From Pseudomonas luteola NBRC 103146 (lineage in GTDB: Bacteria; Pseudomonadota; Gammaproteobacteria; Pseudomonadales; Pseudomonadaceae), in assembly GCF_002091675.1 (NCBI RefSeq), contig NZ_BDAE01000024.1:1-64000 (forward strand): DNA of 64,000 nucleotides, given 5' to 3'. This document shows, in pieces, positions 23,803 through 32,925 of this stretch (positions within the stretch are counted from its first letter, which is position 1; every line of letters starts with the position of its first letter). The translations under genes were made by a program, and so were the position numbers. Under the pieces are notes generated by a model. That model ran no database searches and was not told the origin of the DNA. It saw nothing but the letters and a program-made list of their open reading frames with translations.

Positions 23803-25947
23803 CTACTGCACTTCCAGCCGGAACGGCGGTAAGGTGCTCAGGATGGCCTTGCCATAACGCTGCGTAACGACACGACGATCCAGCAGGCTGATCGTGCCGC
23901 TGTCCGACTCGGTGCGCAGGAGACGTCCACAAGCCTGGATCAGGCGCAGCGAGGCATCGGGCACAGCGATTTCCATGAACGGATTGCCACCCCGTGCCTC
24001 GATCCATTCGGCCAAAGCAGCCTCGACAGGATCATCCGGCACCGCAAAGGGAATCTTGGCAATCACGACGTGCTCACAATAGGCCCCGGGCAGGTCGACC
24101 CCTTCGGCAAAGCTGGCCAGACCGAACAATACGCTGGGCTCGCCATCATCCACACGGGAGCGGTGCTTATTGAGCGTCTCCTGCTTGGACAGGTTGCCCT
24201 GGATCAGTACACGGCGGCGCCAGTCACGCTCCAGCCCATCGAAGACATCCTGCATCTGTCGCCGGGAAGAAAACAGCACCAATGCCCCCTTGGCCCCTTC
24301 CAGCATATCGGGCAGCTCTCGCACGATAGCCGCCGTATGGGCCGCAGAGTCTCTCGGATCCGCCTGCAGATTGGGTACGCGCAATAACCCTGCCTCGGCA
24401 TATTTGAAGGGACTGGGCACAATTGCCGTGTTGGCGCTTTGAGGCAGGCCTGCCCGCATCCGAAAACGATCGAATGTCCCCAGCGCCGTCAAGGTGGCGG
24501 AAGTTACCAGCGCGCCATAAGCCACATTCCATAGCGTACGCCGTAGCGTTTCGGCAGCCAGGATGGGACTGGCATTGACCTCGATATCATGGAATGCACC
24601 GGACTCTACCAATGTCAGCCAGCGCGCCATGGGTGGTGAGTCGGTCGGATCTTCCAGCGTAAAGGCCGTCCACAGCTCCCAATTACCCTGGGACCGAGCC
24701 AGCAGGCTGCCAAACAACGGATACCATTCCTCAGCCTGATAGCTTGCAATGCCAATGCTTTTCTCCCCGTCCATGGCCTCTTTCAAGAGGTCCGTAAGAC
24801 GAGTGAACAGGTCGGACAGCTGGGCAAAGCCCTTTTTGAGCTCAGTCCCCATTTCCCTTAAATCCGCTGGGACGAGGCCACCAACGAACCGATGGCGAGG
24901 CCGATCACGTCCCTCCATGTCTTCGCCGGCGCGAAACTCGGCCAGCTGCTCACAGGCTGTAAACATGAACTGCTGCTGGGTACGAATCTGTCTCGCCAGT
25001 TCGGGTACTTGCTCAACCAGCCGTCCCAGCTCGCCCGGCAAGGGATGTTGAGCCAGCAGCTTGGTTAGATTCTTGGCGATTTGCTCCAGCCACTCGGCCG
25101 TGGAGCGCAGGCGGGTAAAGTGAGCGAAGTGATTAATCGCCTTGTCCGGCAGGTGATGGCCTTCGTCAAACACATAAATGGTATCGCGCGGGTCGGGCAG
25201 AATAGCCCCGCCACCAAGCGCAAGGTCAGCCAGTACAAGATCATGGTTGGTAACGATCACGTCTACCTTGGTCATGCCTTCACGGGCACGGAAAAAGGCG
25301 CACTGCTGAAAATTCGGGCAGTGCCGATTGGTGCACTGCGTATGGTCAGTGGTTATTCGTGACCAGTGCTGGTCATCAATGGCTTCTGGCCAGCTGTCAC
25401 GGTCACCGTCCCAGCGATTACTGGCCAGGCGCTCGATCATCTTCGTAAACAGCTTCTGACCAGCCTCATCGACGTCGATCGTAAAGCCATCATCCGCAAA
25501 CAGCTGAGCGGTCGTATTCTGGGCTTCGCTTTCCTGCAACATGAGATCCAGGCGCGACAGACACAGGTAGCGCCCTCGCCCCTTTGCCAGGGCAAAATTG
25601 AACGACAGACCACTGTTACGCAGGATATCTGGAAGGTCTTTGTTGACGATCTGCTCCTGCAGAGCCACTGTTGCTGTCGCAATGACCAGACGCTTGCCGG
25701 CCGCCTTGGCCGCAGGAATGGCGGCGAGACTATAAGCAACGGTCTTGCCGGTACCGGTTCCGGCTTCCACAGCCACGACGGCAGGATCGCCAACGCGACG
25801 CCCTTCGTCATCCTGCTTGATCGCACCGAGCCCTTTAGCCGTCTCGGCAATCATCAGCCGCTGACCATAGCGCGGCTTGAGCGACTTGGCTTCGAGAAAG
25901 CGGGTATAAGCCCCCTGAATCTGGGACTTGAGTTCGGCACTAAGCAT
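23803..25947 (-). CDS. dinG: ATP-dependent DNA helicase DinG
   Basis: SF2 XPD-like 5'-3' helicase that removes R-loops and unwinds branched DNA, usually damage-inducible. The 714 residues carry Walker A VEAGTGTGKTVAY near 60, a four-Cys Fe-S cluster region including CTNRHCPNFQQC near 190-200 (earlier Cys in the preceding segment), the DEAH-type box VFDEGHHLPD near 245, and C-terminal motifs V and VI (SFAEGVDLPG, QACGRLLRTESDSG). The start MLSAELKSQIQG at 25947 has GAGGAA upstream and matches DinG N-termini; the longer frame does not. Divergent from the membrane protein gene at 26129. Confidence 0.95.
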   Translation of the reverse strand: MLSAELKSQIQGAYTRFLEAKSLKPRYGQRLMIAETAKGLGAIKQDDEGRRVGDPAVVAVEAGTGTGKTVAYSLAAIPAAKAAGKRLVIATATVALQEQIVNKDLPDILRNSGLSFNFALAKGRGRYLCLSRLDLMLQESEAQNTTAQLFADDGFTIDVDEAGQKLFTKMIERLASNRWDGDRDSWPEAIDDQHWSRITTDHTQCTNRHCPNFQQCAFFRAREGMTKVDVIVTNHDLVLADLALGGGAILPDPRDTIYVFDEGHHLPDKAINHFAHFTRLRSTAEWLEQIAKNLTKLLAQHPLPGELGRLVEQVPELARQIRTQQQFMFTACEQLAEFRAGEDMEGRDRPRHRFVGGLVPADLREMGTELKKGFAQLSDLFTRLTDLLKEAMDGEKSIGIASYQAEEWYPLFGSLLARSQGNWELWTAFTLEDPTDSPPMARWLTLVESGAFHDIEVNASPILAAETLRRTLWNVAYGALVTSATLTALGTFDRFRMRAGLPQSANTAIVPSPFKYAEAGLLRVPNLQADPRDSAAHTAAIVRELPDMLEGAKGALVLFSSRRQMQDVFDGLERDWRRRVLIQGNLSKQETLNKHRSRVDDGEPSVLFGLASFAEGVDLPGAYCEHVVIAKIPFAVPDDPVEAALAEWIEARGGNPFMEIAVPDASLRLIQACGRLLRTESDSGTISLLDRRVVTQRYGKAILSTLPPFRLEVQ

Positions 25948-26128
25948 GGGGTTCCTCGACAGGGAAGCGTCATACGCTTCCGGCAGGCACCGCGGGTAGG
26001 CGGCCCTATCAGACACACAGGACTGTATAAATTATCAGTACTTGAACAGAAGCGCTATGATAACGCGCCTTCACGCCAGTGCCGAACGTATCATCCGATT
26101 TCGGCACCGATTTATCAGGAATGTTTGA

Positions 26129-26599
26129 ATGACACCCTCTACCTGGCTCTATACCATCCATGTTCTTGCTGCCGTGCTTTGGGTAGGCGGCCTCTTTTTC
26201 GCCTGGGTCATTCTGCATCCGGTAGTTACTGCAATACTGGATATCCCGTCACGCGCCCGCTTCTGGAATACGCTATTTCCACGATTCTTTCGCTGGGTGT
26301 GGGGAGTCGTTATTGTACTACCGGCTACAGGAATTGGGATTCTTCAGCTTAATTTCAATGGCTTCGAAACTGCGCCCCGCTATATCCAGATCATGATGGG
26401 ATTGTATCTGGCCATGGTGGCGCTGTTTCTCAAGATCCAGGCCGTTCAGCTGCCTCAGCTCAAACGGAGCGTATCAGATCAGGATTGGCCGACGGCCGCC
26501 CAGACGCTGAAGCGAATCCGGGCACTGGCAGGCTTTAACCTTTTGCTTGGCGTCATTGTGCTGATTGTCGCGGCGGCCCGTCTTAATACCTTTAGCTGA
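26129..26599 (+). CDS. CopD-domain-like inner-membrane protein
   Basis: A 156-residue membrane protein with four hydrophobic helices. The first helix holds IHVLAAVLWVGGLFFAWVIL with the HxxxxxxWxGG pattern of CopD/YkoE-type proteins; later helices include WVWGVVIVLPATGIGI and ALAGFNLLLGVIVLIVA. CopD-domain proteins are linked to copper import or heme-type redox, but no partner gene lies here, so the function is open. The gene is convergent with the next one, with a 1-bp gap between stop codons. Confidence 0.7.
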   Translation: MTPSTWLYTIHVLAAVLWVGGLFFAWVILHPVVTAILDIPSRARFWNTLFPRFFRWVWGVVIVLPATGIGILQLNFNGFETAPRYIQIMMGLYLAMVALFLKIQAVQLPQLKRSVSDQDWPTAAQTLKRIRALAGFNLLLGVIVLIVAAARLNTFS

Positions 26600-26600
26600 A

Positions 26601-26870
26601 TCAATTTGCTGCAGCCACCGTAATCGGCAGGCGATACCAGTGGAAGACGCCAAACAGCAGCACCTGAAGCCGATCCAACCATGGGCTCGGTCGGTTTCTG
26701 ACGCGTGCACCCACAGCAAGCACTTCGATGACATGCAAAATCAACAATGCCACTGCAGCGCCATTGATCAATAGCTGAAAGGGATAAGCGAAAGGTTCAA
26801 GAAGATTGGCCAGGACTGCCAACCAAAACACCAGAAACGCCACTTTGCCCACAATACTCAACAGCCTCAT
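26601..26870 (-). CDS. DUF1145 (YhhL-like) inner-membrane protein
   Basis: An 89-residue protein with two to three hydrophobic helices (KVAFLVFWLAVLANLL, LINGAAVALLILHVIEVLAV) and a C-terminal FGVFHWYRLPI, fitting the DUF1145 family. The start at 26870 is fixed by a perfect AAGGAGG six nt upstream, ruling out the longer frame. Function unknown. Confidence 0.75.
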   Translation of the reverse strand: MRLLSIVGKVAFLVFWLAVLANLLEPFAYPFQLLINGAAVALLILHVIEVLAVGARVRNRPSPWLDRLQVLLFGVFHWYRLPITVAAAN

Positions 26871-26961
26871 CACCGCCTCCTTTGTTTCAGACGATGACCA
26901 TACCTGAGTTTGCTCCAGGTGCAAGCCTCTGGCAGGCACCTGGAATAGGCCTCAAGACAGG

Positions 26962-27603
26962 TTACTGACGCTCGACTAAGATCTCTACGCGCCGGTTGGT
27001 AGCACGACCTTCTGCCGTTTCGTTGGTAGCCACGGGCTGGCTTTCCCCAAGCCCTTGGACAGAGACGATACTGGCCGCCGGAACGCCCGACTGAACCAGG
27101 TAATTACGCACGGCTGCTGCACGACGCTCAGACAGGCGCTGGTTGTACTTTTCAGTACCCTTGCTGTCAGTATGTCCGTTAATTGTCAGCCGTGTCGTGG
27201 ACGCTTCGTTTCGTAACCGGGAGGCTACGGTATCGAGCTGCGCACGGTCCGCCGGACTGATTTCGGCCGAATCGAAGGCAAAGTGCAAATCACGTACAAC
27301 AATGGTCTCTTGGCGAGGAAGCGGCTCGGGTGCAGGCGTGGGAGTCGGCGCAGGCGTTACCGGTTCGACAGCAGCTACCTGCTCTTCACCCTGCCCACGA
27401 ACATAGCAGTAAGCCCCCGCCGTGGCGCCGGCAACCAGCCCGCCCCACCCAGCATAGCTACTGCTTTCAATGGCGCCGACGGCCGCACCCGTGGCACCAC
27501 CAATGGCGGCACACGCAGGCCAGTCCGTTTTCTTTACACCAGCGCAACCTGTTAAAACACTGCCCACCAGAATGAGGGGTAAAGCGGTCCTTATAATCGT
27601 CAT
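26962..27603 (-). CDS. OmpA-family lipoprotein with glycine-zipper segment
   Basis: A 213-residue envelope protein. The signal peptide ends in a lipobox VLTGC at about residue 20. A short glycine-zipper-like stretch (GGATGAAVGAIESSSYAGWGGLVAG) is followed by a Pro/Thr linker (TPAPTPTPAPEP, about residues 83-95). The C-terminal OmpA domain has FAFDSAEISPADRAQLD, TINGHTDSKGTEKYNQRLSERRA and EGRATNRRVEILV. It probably binds peptidoglycan from the outer membrane. Similar genes sit near dinG in Pseudomonas. The other OmpA lipoprotein in this window (20664-21371) is only distantly related outside the domain. Confidence 0.88.
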   Translation of the reverse strand: MTIIRTALPLILVGSVLTGCAGVKKTDWPACAAIGGATGAAVGAIESSSYAGWGGLVAGATAGAYCYVRGQGEEQVAAVEPVTPAPTPTPAPEPLPRQETIVVRDLHFAFDSAEISPADRAQLDTVASRLRNEASTTRLTINGHTDSKGTEKYNQRLSERRAAAVRNYLVQSGVPAASIVSVQGLGESQPVATNETAEGRATNRRVEILVERQ

Positions 27604-27745
27604 TGTTGTCTCCTATTAAGGACTAGAAAAGCGACCTCGAAAAAGGAATTGGACATCGATTTCTCCGCTCCGTCAGACTGGCGGTACAGGCCTGATCTTG
27701 ACAGTGCCGCTTGATTAGTCTCCACAACAACCGCCGAGGTTCCAC

Positions 27746-28243
27746 ATGACCGCGACATTATCGTCACGTACTCCGCAACAGGCCTTGGCCGCGCTATTGG
27801 ATCACTACACCCCTACTCGCCTGCTGATGGTCAGTGCCAGCGAGATACCTGCCGTGCAGGCTTTCAAGGCAGCTCACCCTGACTGCGAGCTGACGCAGTC
27901 CCCTGCCGGATCATTACAGGAACCGGTATCCCACCAACGCTATGACCTGGCTATCCTGGCTGACTGTCTGGAACACCTGTCCGTACGTGAAGGTCAGCAA
28001 CTACTGGGCGGAATCCGCAACCTCAACGCCAGTCGGCTGGCTGTCCTGGTCGATCTGGCCGCCAGCCAATGGCAGCCCAGGGACTTCTATGCCCTGGCCA
28101 TGCAACAGAGCGAGCGCTTTCAGCGTGATCAGCAAACCCTGACGTTGTTCACGTATGATCTGCATGATTACAAGCAGGTACCGGACTGGCTGAACGCCCG
28201 CTTCTGGGCCCATCCTGAACTCTTTGGAAAATATTGGTGGTAA
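27746..28243 (+). CDS. Conserved protein, DUF6231-like
   Basis: A 165-residue cytoplasmic protein. The pattern [45 protein letters not shown] resembles a SAM-methyltransferase-like Rossmann fold, but the glycine-rich SAM loop is not clear and no catalytic motif can be named. Its stop is 2 bp before the ychJ start, so translation is coupled. The same pair is conserved in pseudomonads. Function unknown. Confidence 0.65.
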   Translation: MTATLSSRTPQQALAALLDHYTPTRLLMVSASEIPAVQAFKAAHPDCELTQSPAGSLQEPVSHQRYDLAILADCLEHLSVREGQQLLGGIRNLNASRLAVLVDLAASQWQPRDFYALAMQQSERFQRDQQTLTLFTYDLHDYKQVPDWLNARFWAHPELFGKYWW

Positions 28244-28245
28244 CG

Positions 28246-28719
28246 ATGGCATCTGCTCCTTGCCCATGCGGCAGCGACGAGCTACTCGACAACTGCTGCG
28301 GCCGCTATCATTCAGGTGCCTCAGCCCCTACAGCGGAGGCGCTGATGCGCTCGCGTTACAGCGCCTATGTGCTGGGGTTGATCGACTACCTGATCGAGAC
28401 GACCTTGCCTGCACAACAGGCAGGACTGGACAGGGCAGCCATAAGCGCCTGGAGTGCCCAGAGCACCTGGCTTGGGCTTGAGGTTGAAGGCCATGAGCCT
28501 CTGGGAGGCGTGCCTGAGCACGCCTGGGTCATCTTTGTGGCCCGCTGGCACGATGCGCAGGGTGACCATGCCCACCGTGAGCGCTCGGCGTTTGTTCAAC
28601 AGCAGGGGCGCTGGTATTTCCTGGATCCGACCGTGCCCATGACGGCAGGCCGCAACGACCCCTGCCCATGTGGCAGCACAACCAAATTCAAGAAATGTTG
28701 CGGCCCTTTCCTGCCATGA
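28246..28719 (+). CDS. ychJ: YchJ-family SEC-C zinc-binding protein
   Basis: A 157-residue UPF0225 protein. It has two SEC-C zinc motifs, [14 protein letters not shown] at the N-terminus and [14 protein letters not shown] at the C-terminus, flanking an NTF2-like core ([39 protein letters not shown]). SEC-C motifs bind zinc and in SecA contact SecB and the ribosome. YchJ itself has no firm function. The start at 28246 is the ATG directly after the upstream stop codon. Confidence 0.85.
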   Translation: MASAPCPCGSDELLDNCCGRYHSGASAPTAEALMRSRYSAYVLGLIDYLIETTLPAQQAGLDRAAISAWSAQSTWLGLEVEGHEPLGGVPEHAWVIFVARWHDAQGDHAHRERSAFVQQQGRWYFLDPTVPMTAGRNDPCPCGSTTKFKKCCGPFLP

Positions 28720-28728
28720 GTAGAGCCG

Positions 28729-29268
28729 CTACACCAGTTTGAGATGAGACGTATCGGGCACCTGGACGGCTGTCTGTGGCCTTTCCTCGCCCATGTCGCT
28801 TCCTACCGGTGCCAGTGTGAGCTTGCCCAGATCAACCTGGGGCGGAGCGACCTCGGCCTTCTGGTCCTGCAGATCCGCTCCAACCGGTGCCAAGCCAAAG
28901 TCCGGAGCATCCACATTGACGAACGCTGCCATGACCTCATCGCGCGGTGCGACGGAGACGCGACGTGCTACAGACGATGCGCCCGACTCCGCCTTTTCGG
29001 CATTGACTGGAGCTGGTGCAAGGTCGATCTCTTCGGCAATCGCCATTGACACGACTTCAACCCTGGCACCGGCATGGGTCAGCGCAGCCCGATATTTTTC
29101 AGCAGCGGCTGCATCCAGTCTATTCTTGATAATGACGCGGCGCCCGGAAAATAGCTGAGCGATACGCTTCTCGTCCGCCTGGAACAACCGAGCCAGATTG
29201 GCACGTACTTGCGCTTCGTCAGCACCTGTCACTACCTCACCGGAAAAGGCGATCTCGAAAAGGCTCAT
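28729..29268 (-). CDS. Uncharacterised pseudomonad protein
   Basis: A 179-residue soluble protein. The N-terminal 80 residues (MSLFEIAFSGEVVTGADEAQVRANLARLFQADEKRIAQLFSG, then a VIIKNRL segment) look like a small conserved alpha/beta domain also seen fused to membrane regions in other proteins. The rest is a low-complexity acidic, Ala/Pro/Val-rich tail with two similar repeats ending FGLAPVGADL and LTLAPVGSDM. The start at 29268 has AGGA 8-9 nt upstream; a far upstream codon would add 91 residues without support. No function can be assigned. Confidence 0.7.
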   Translation of the reverse strand: MSLFEIAFSGEVVTGADEAQVRANLARLFQADEKRIAQLFSGRRVIIKNRLDAAAAEKYRAALTHAGARVEVVSMAIAEEIDLAPAPVNAEKAESGASSVARRVSVAPRDEVMAAFVNVDAPDFGLAPVGADLQDQKAEVAPPQVDLGKLTLAPVGSDMGEERPQTAVQVPDTSHLKLV

Positions 29269-29525
29269 GTTCATCATCCTGTCTAGCTTGAGGGCTATGA
29301 GTTCTGTAGATTGCTTACCGCCTGAGGAGCGGCTAGCCCGTTTTTCAACCTGTATAAGTACAACATAATGGCCCAGGCACTTGCCGACTTCAGAATAAAA
29401 TGAGCATGGCTCGCGTTTGGGTAAGGTCCAGCTTATGCCAGGCACGCCTGTGCAACAATCGGACCGAGCTATTTTTCGATGCGCCGACGCGCTGTAACCG
29501 CTGCCCTTCGTTATGGAGTCGTCAC

Positions 29526-30020
29526 ATGTTTTTTCGGGCATTCAACAGGAGAGTCCTGGGTCTCTCGCTAGGCGTCCTGATCCTGTTTGGAGTCAGTGGC
29601 TGTACGTGGTTCTCCAGGGGTTACGAAGACCCTGAAATACAGCTGACCCAGGTAGACCTGCTCAAAGCCAAATTATGGGGACAGGAATTCCTGTTGCACT
29701 TCAAGGTGGACAACCCCAACGATATTGATCTGCCCATTCGTGGCATGACGTATGCGATCTACCTGGAAGATATTCCCCTTGCCGAAGGCGAAACGGGGCG
29801 TAACTTCACGATCCCAGCCTCTGGCAGCACGGAGTTTACCCTCCCCGTGCAGACCAATATGTGGCGGTACGTCAAAGACATCGTCAAACTGATCAAACGG
29901 ACCGACAAGCCCGTTCATTATCGTCTCGTTGGCGAAGTGAAGACCGGTTTGATGTTTGGCCGCAGCGTCTATATATCGCGCAGCGGCGAGATCGTACCGA
30001 ACAATTTTTTACCGGAGTAA
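29526..30020 (+). CDS. LEA14-like (water stress/hypersensitive response domain) lipoprotein
   Basis: A 164-residue envelope lipoprotein. The signal peptide ends in LFGVSGC at residue 26. The mature part is a LEA type 2 fold: PEIQLTQVDLLKAKLWGQEFLLHFKVDNPNDIDLPIRGMTYAIYLED, then LAEG and a beta-rich C-terminus. GGAG precedes the ATG at 29526; the frame is open further upstream, but that part lacks a signal sequence. Such proteins are common in gammaproteobacteria without a known role. It lies 3 bp before the small SEC-C gene, so the two are an operon. Confidence 0.8.
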   Translation: MFFRAFNRRVLGLSLGVLILFGVSGCTWFSRGYEDPEIQLTQVDLLKAKLWGQEFLLHFKVDNPNDIDLPIRGMTYAIYLEDIPLAEGETGRNFTIPASGSTEFTLPVQTNMWRYVKDIVKLIKRTDKPVHYRLVGEVKTGLMFGRSVYISRSGEIVPNNFLPE

Positions 30021-30023
30021 TCA

Positions 30024-30221
30024 ATGAACCAGCAACCCCACGTCCACGGCCCTGACTGCAATCATGACCACGATCACGGCCATCATCACCATGTTCATGG
30101 GCCGCATTGCAATCATGGTCCAGCTACCCCTGTTCGCAACCCACTCAAAGAGATCGGTCGCAACGATCCCTGCCCGTGCGGAAGCGAGAAAAAGTACAAG
30201 AAGTGCCACGGCGCTTCATGA
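30024..30221 (+). CDS. Small His-rich SEC-C protein
   Basis: A 65-residue protein. The first 32 residues are very rich in His and Cys ([25 protein letters not shown]), followed by a C-terminal SEC-C motif [14 protein letters not shown]. Both parts look metal-binding, most likely zinc or nickel. In the SEC-C motif the last ligand pair is C-H instead of the C-C seen in YchJ, a normal variant. It begins 3 bp after the LEA14-like gene. Function unknown; metal storage or delivery is inference. Confidence 0.75.
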   Translation: MNQQPHVHGPDCNHDHDHGHHHHVHGPHCNHGPATPVRNPLKEIGRNDPCPCGSEKKYKKCHGAS

Positions 30222-30331
30222 ATAAATGACGGCCCACTGATGTGGGCCGCTCTCGTTCATCGTTCCTTTCGAACTGTAAGCGTCCAGCCCGGTCACTCCT
30301 TTGGCAGTACCCTTTGCCCCGGAGAGCCTTG

Positions 30332-30979
30332 ATGATCGATCTTTATTACTGGACTACCCCCAACGGCCACAAAGTAACGCTGTTTCTTGAGGAAGCCGAA
30401 CTGCCCTACCGCATTCATCCCATCAACATCATGAAGGATGAACAGTTTGCGCCAGACTTTCTGAAGATTTCGCCCAACAACAAGATTCCTGCCATTGTCG
30501 ATCAGAACCCGGCAGATAATGGCAGCCCCGTGACGCTGTTCGAGTCTGGCGCCATCCTGCTCTATCTGGCAGAAAAAACCGGCAAATTCATCCCGCTGAA
30601 TATCCGCGGACGTCAGGAGGTCATGCAGTGGCTATTCTGGCAAATGGGCGGTCTGGGCCCTATGGCCGGTCAGAACCACCATTTCGGGCGTTTCGCCAAA
30701 GAGAAGATTCCTTATGCGATTGATCGCTACGTGAGCGAGACCGCGCGCCTTTACAGCGTACTGAACAAGCGACTGGAAGATCGGGACTTTGTGGCGGGTG
30801 GGGAATACACCATTGCCGACATGGCCATTTATCCGTGGATTGTGCCCTACGAATGGCAACAGCAAAAGCTGGAAGACTATCCCAATATCAAGCGGTGGTT
30901 TGAGACGATTAGCATGCGAACCGCTACTGTCCGCGCCTATGACCTCGTCAACAAGGTAAACCCGCCAGCGGCGAGCTGA
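30332..30979 (+). CDS. Glutathione S-transferase family protein (YfcG/Ure2-like)
   Basis: A 215-residue GST. The thioredoxin-like N-domain begins MIDLYYWTTPNGHKVTLFLEEAEL, with the TPNGHK active-site context of Nu-class (YfcG-type) GSTs that act as disulfide reductases. NNKIPAIVD (cis-Pro loop) and FESGAILLYLAEKTGKF (glutathione gamma-Glu binding) follow. The all-alpha C-domain has YTIADMAIYPW. GGAG lies 7 nt before the ATG at 30332. The downstream APC permease is convergent; the next plus-strand gene is the QuiP homologue, as in P. aeruginosa. Confidence 0.9.
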   Translation: MIDLYYWTTPNGHKVTLFLEEAELPYRIHPINIMKDEQFAPDFLKISPNNKIPAIVDQNPADNGSPVTLFESGAILLYLAEKTGKFIPLNIRGRQEVMQWLFWQMGGLGPMAGQNHHFGRFAKEKIPYAIDRYVSETARLYSVLNKRLEDRDFVAGGEYTIADMAIYPWIVPYEWQQQKLEDYPNIKRWFETISMRTATVRAYDLVNKVNPPAAS

Positions 30980-30990
30980 TTGCCAGAACG

Positions 30991-31020
30991 GGCGTCGGCA
31001 GCGCTATAGCGACCGACGCC
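30991..31020. terminator. Bidirectional terminator between GST and APC permease genes
   Basis: An 8-bp stem GGCGTCGG/CCGACGCC encloses a second 5-bp stem (31002-31011). It lies between two convergent stop codons. Confidence 0.7.
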
Positions 31021-31028
31021 TGTCATGA

Positions 31029-32642
31029 TCACGTCAGCGGCTGACCGTCATCATCGTGGAAGCGCGCCTTTTCAACCGCTGGCGTGCGCCAGCCAGCCGA
31101 CACACCCCACAGGAAAAACACCAGACCAATCACCGCCACTACCGCCAGATCCCATCCGTATGGCAGATAACCCTGGCCACCGAAACGGTCGCTTCCCGCC
31201 CAGGAGACCGCTGCCAACACCGGCAGGAAACACAGCAGCCATAGCGAGCCGAAGAAATGACGGCTGAAACCCTTCCACCCCTGCCTGGCCTGGTAATAGA
31301 TGTATATGGGCAATGCCGCCACGATCAGCAGCATGATTTCACCTGTCCGAGGCCACTTGGCCCAGTAGAGAAGCTCAGTGGCGAAAATGAACGCCAGTGC
31401 GGCTAAAACAGACAGCCCTCGGATTCGCAAAGGGCGATAGAGCTCAGGCGCCGTCCGCCGCAATGCCATGACACTTACCGGCCCGGTCAGGTAGGAAATG
31501 ATCGTGGCAACAGAAATAACTGCCGCCAGTGTGCCCCAGCCCCGGAAGAAAAACAGGAAGATGAAGGACACCGCAAGGTTCAGCCACATGGCCGGGCGGG
31601 GAATCCCGAACTTGGGATGTACATGCCCGAACATGGCCGGCAGGCTGCCGTTGCGCTGGATACCATAGATCATCCGCGCAGTGGTGGCGGTATAAGTAGC
31701 GCCTGTTCCGCTCGGGCTGACAAAGGCGTCCGCATAGAGCAGAAAGGCTAGCCAGTTCAGGTTCAAGGCCAGCGCCAGTTGGGCAGAAGGTGAGCTGTAT
31801 TCAAGACCTGCCCATCCCTCGTGCAGATGCTCAGGAGGAACGGCGCCTAGAAAAGCGACCTGGAGCAGCAGGTAGATCACCGTGGCGATAATAATCGAAC
31901 CGATTACCCCAAAGGGTACGCTACGGCCGGGATTATGCGCCTCGCCTGCAAGATTTACCGGACTTTGGAAACCATTGAAACTGAACACAATGCCGCTGAT
32001 GGCTACTGCTGTCAGAACGGCCGAAATACTGATGGAGTGGTCTTCGCCGGTGATGCCAACGGTAAAATTCTCACTGTGAAAACCTGACAGCATGAGCGCT
32101 ATGGCGGTCAGTGCCGGTACCAATAACTTAAATATCGTGATTGCACTGTTGCTGCGGGCATAGAGCTTGACGCCCCAAAAGTTGAGCAGGAAGTACACGA
32201 CTACCAGGAGCGCGGCCAGTATCAGACCGGTTGTACTCAACTCGCCATGACCGCTGCTGACACTGTAAAGGTCCTGCGCCCATTGCCAGGGCCAGGACGC
32301 CATATACTGAACGGACGCCTCGGCCTCGACCGGGATGACCGATACAATCGCGATCCAATTGGCCCATCCGCCAATGAACCCGACCAGAGAGCCGTGCGAA
32401 TAGTGCCCATAACGCACCATGCCGCCCGACTCTGGAAACATGGCACCCAGCTCGGCATAGGTCAGCGCGATGAAAAGAATGATTACTGCACCTAATAACC
32501 ACGCATAGATAGCCCCGGGACCTGCCAGCTGGGCAGCATGCCAGGCACCGAACAACCAGCCGGATCCGATGATCGACCCCAGCCCAGTAAACATTAAAGC
32601 CAGAGGCCCTAAATCGCGACGGATCGCGCGCTCATTCGACAT
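31029..32642 (-). CDS. APC-superfamily amino acid permease
   Basis: A 537-residue inner-membrane transporter with 12 or more hydrophobic helices. The N-terminal helix 1 has FTGLGSIIGSGWLFG, the unwound Gly-rich substrate/Na site typical of APC transporters, followed by ALTYAELGAMFPESGGMVRY. FSFNGFQSPVNLAGEAHNPGRSVP in helix 6-7 and YADAFVSPSGTGATY are typical of a bacterial amino acid/aspartate-type APC subgroup. Substrate cannot be told. It is monocistronic and divergent from the QuiP homologue, with 283 bp in between in which no clear regulatory motif was recognised. Confidence 0.88.
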   Translation of the reverse strand: MSNERAIRRDLGPLALMFTGLGSIIGSGWLFGAWHAAQLAGPGAIYAWLLGAVIILFIALTYAELGAMFPESGGMVRYGHYSHGSLVGFIGGWANWIAIVSVIPVEAEASVQYMASWPWQWAQDLYSVSSGHGELSTTGLILAALLVVVYFLLNFWGVKLYARSNSAITIFKLLVPALTAIALMLSGFHSENFTVGITGEDHSISISAVLTAVAISGIVFSFNGFQSPVNLAGEAHNPGRSVPFGVIGSIIIATVIYLLLQVAFLGAVPPEHLHEGWAGLEYSSPSAQLALALNLNWLAFLLYADAFVSPSGTGATYTATTARMIYGIQRNGSLPAMFGHVHPKFGIPRPAMWLNLAVSFIFLFFFRGWGTLAAVISVATIISYLTGPVSVMALRRTAPELYRPLRIRGLSVLAALAFIFATELLYWAKWPRTGEIMLLIVAALPIYIYYQARQGWKGFSRHFFGSLWLLCFLPVLAAVSWAGSDRFGGQGYLPYGWDLAVVAVIGLVFFLWGVSAGWRTPAVEKARFHDDDGQPLT

Positions 32643-32925
32643 CGTCTACTCCTTGGTCAGCGCCTTAAAAGACGGGCTCAAGGCCGATGAACAGAGCAAC
32701 AACGGGCCAAAAGTCGCCCGTCCAATTGGCGAAGCGACAAATCATGTCAGAATGTTTCTGTCGTGATAAGGATTAAATGTCGTTTTTAAACAAGAGTGAT
32801 CCGCTTCACTGGTCAGAAAAATCACACCCGCTGGCGGAATGGACTGGACAGTGCTTGCCTGGATAACAACGCCTCACTAACGTAGCGCGCTTTTGAAACC
32901 CTGCTCCTCTGGAGACTGTCCGTTC

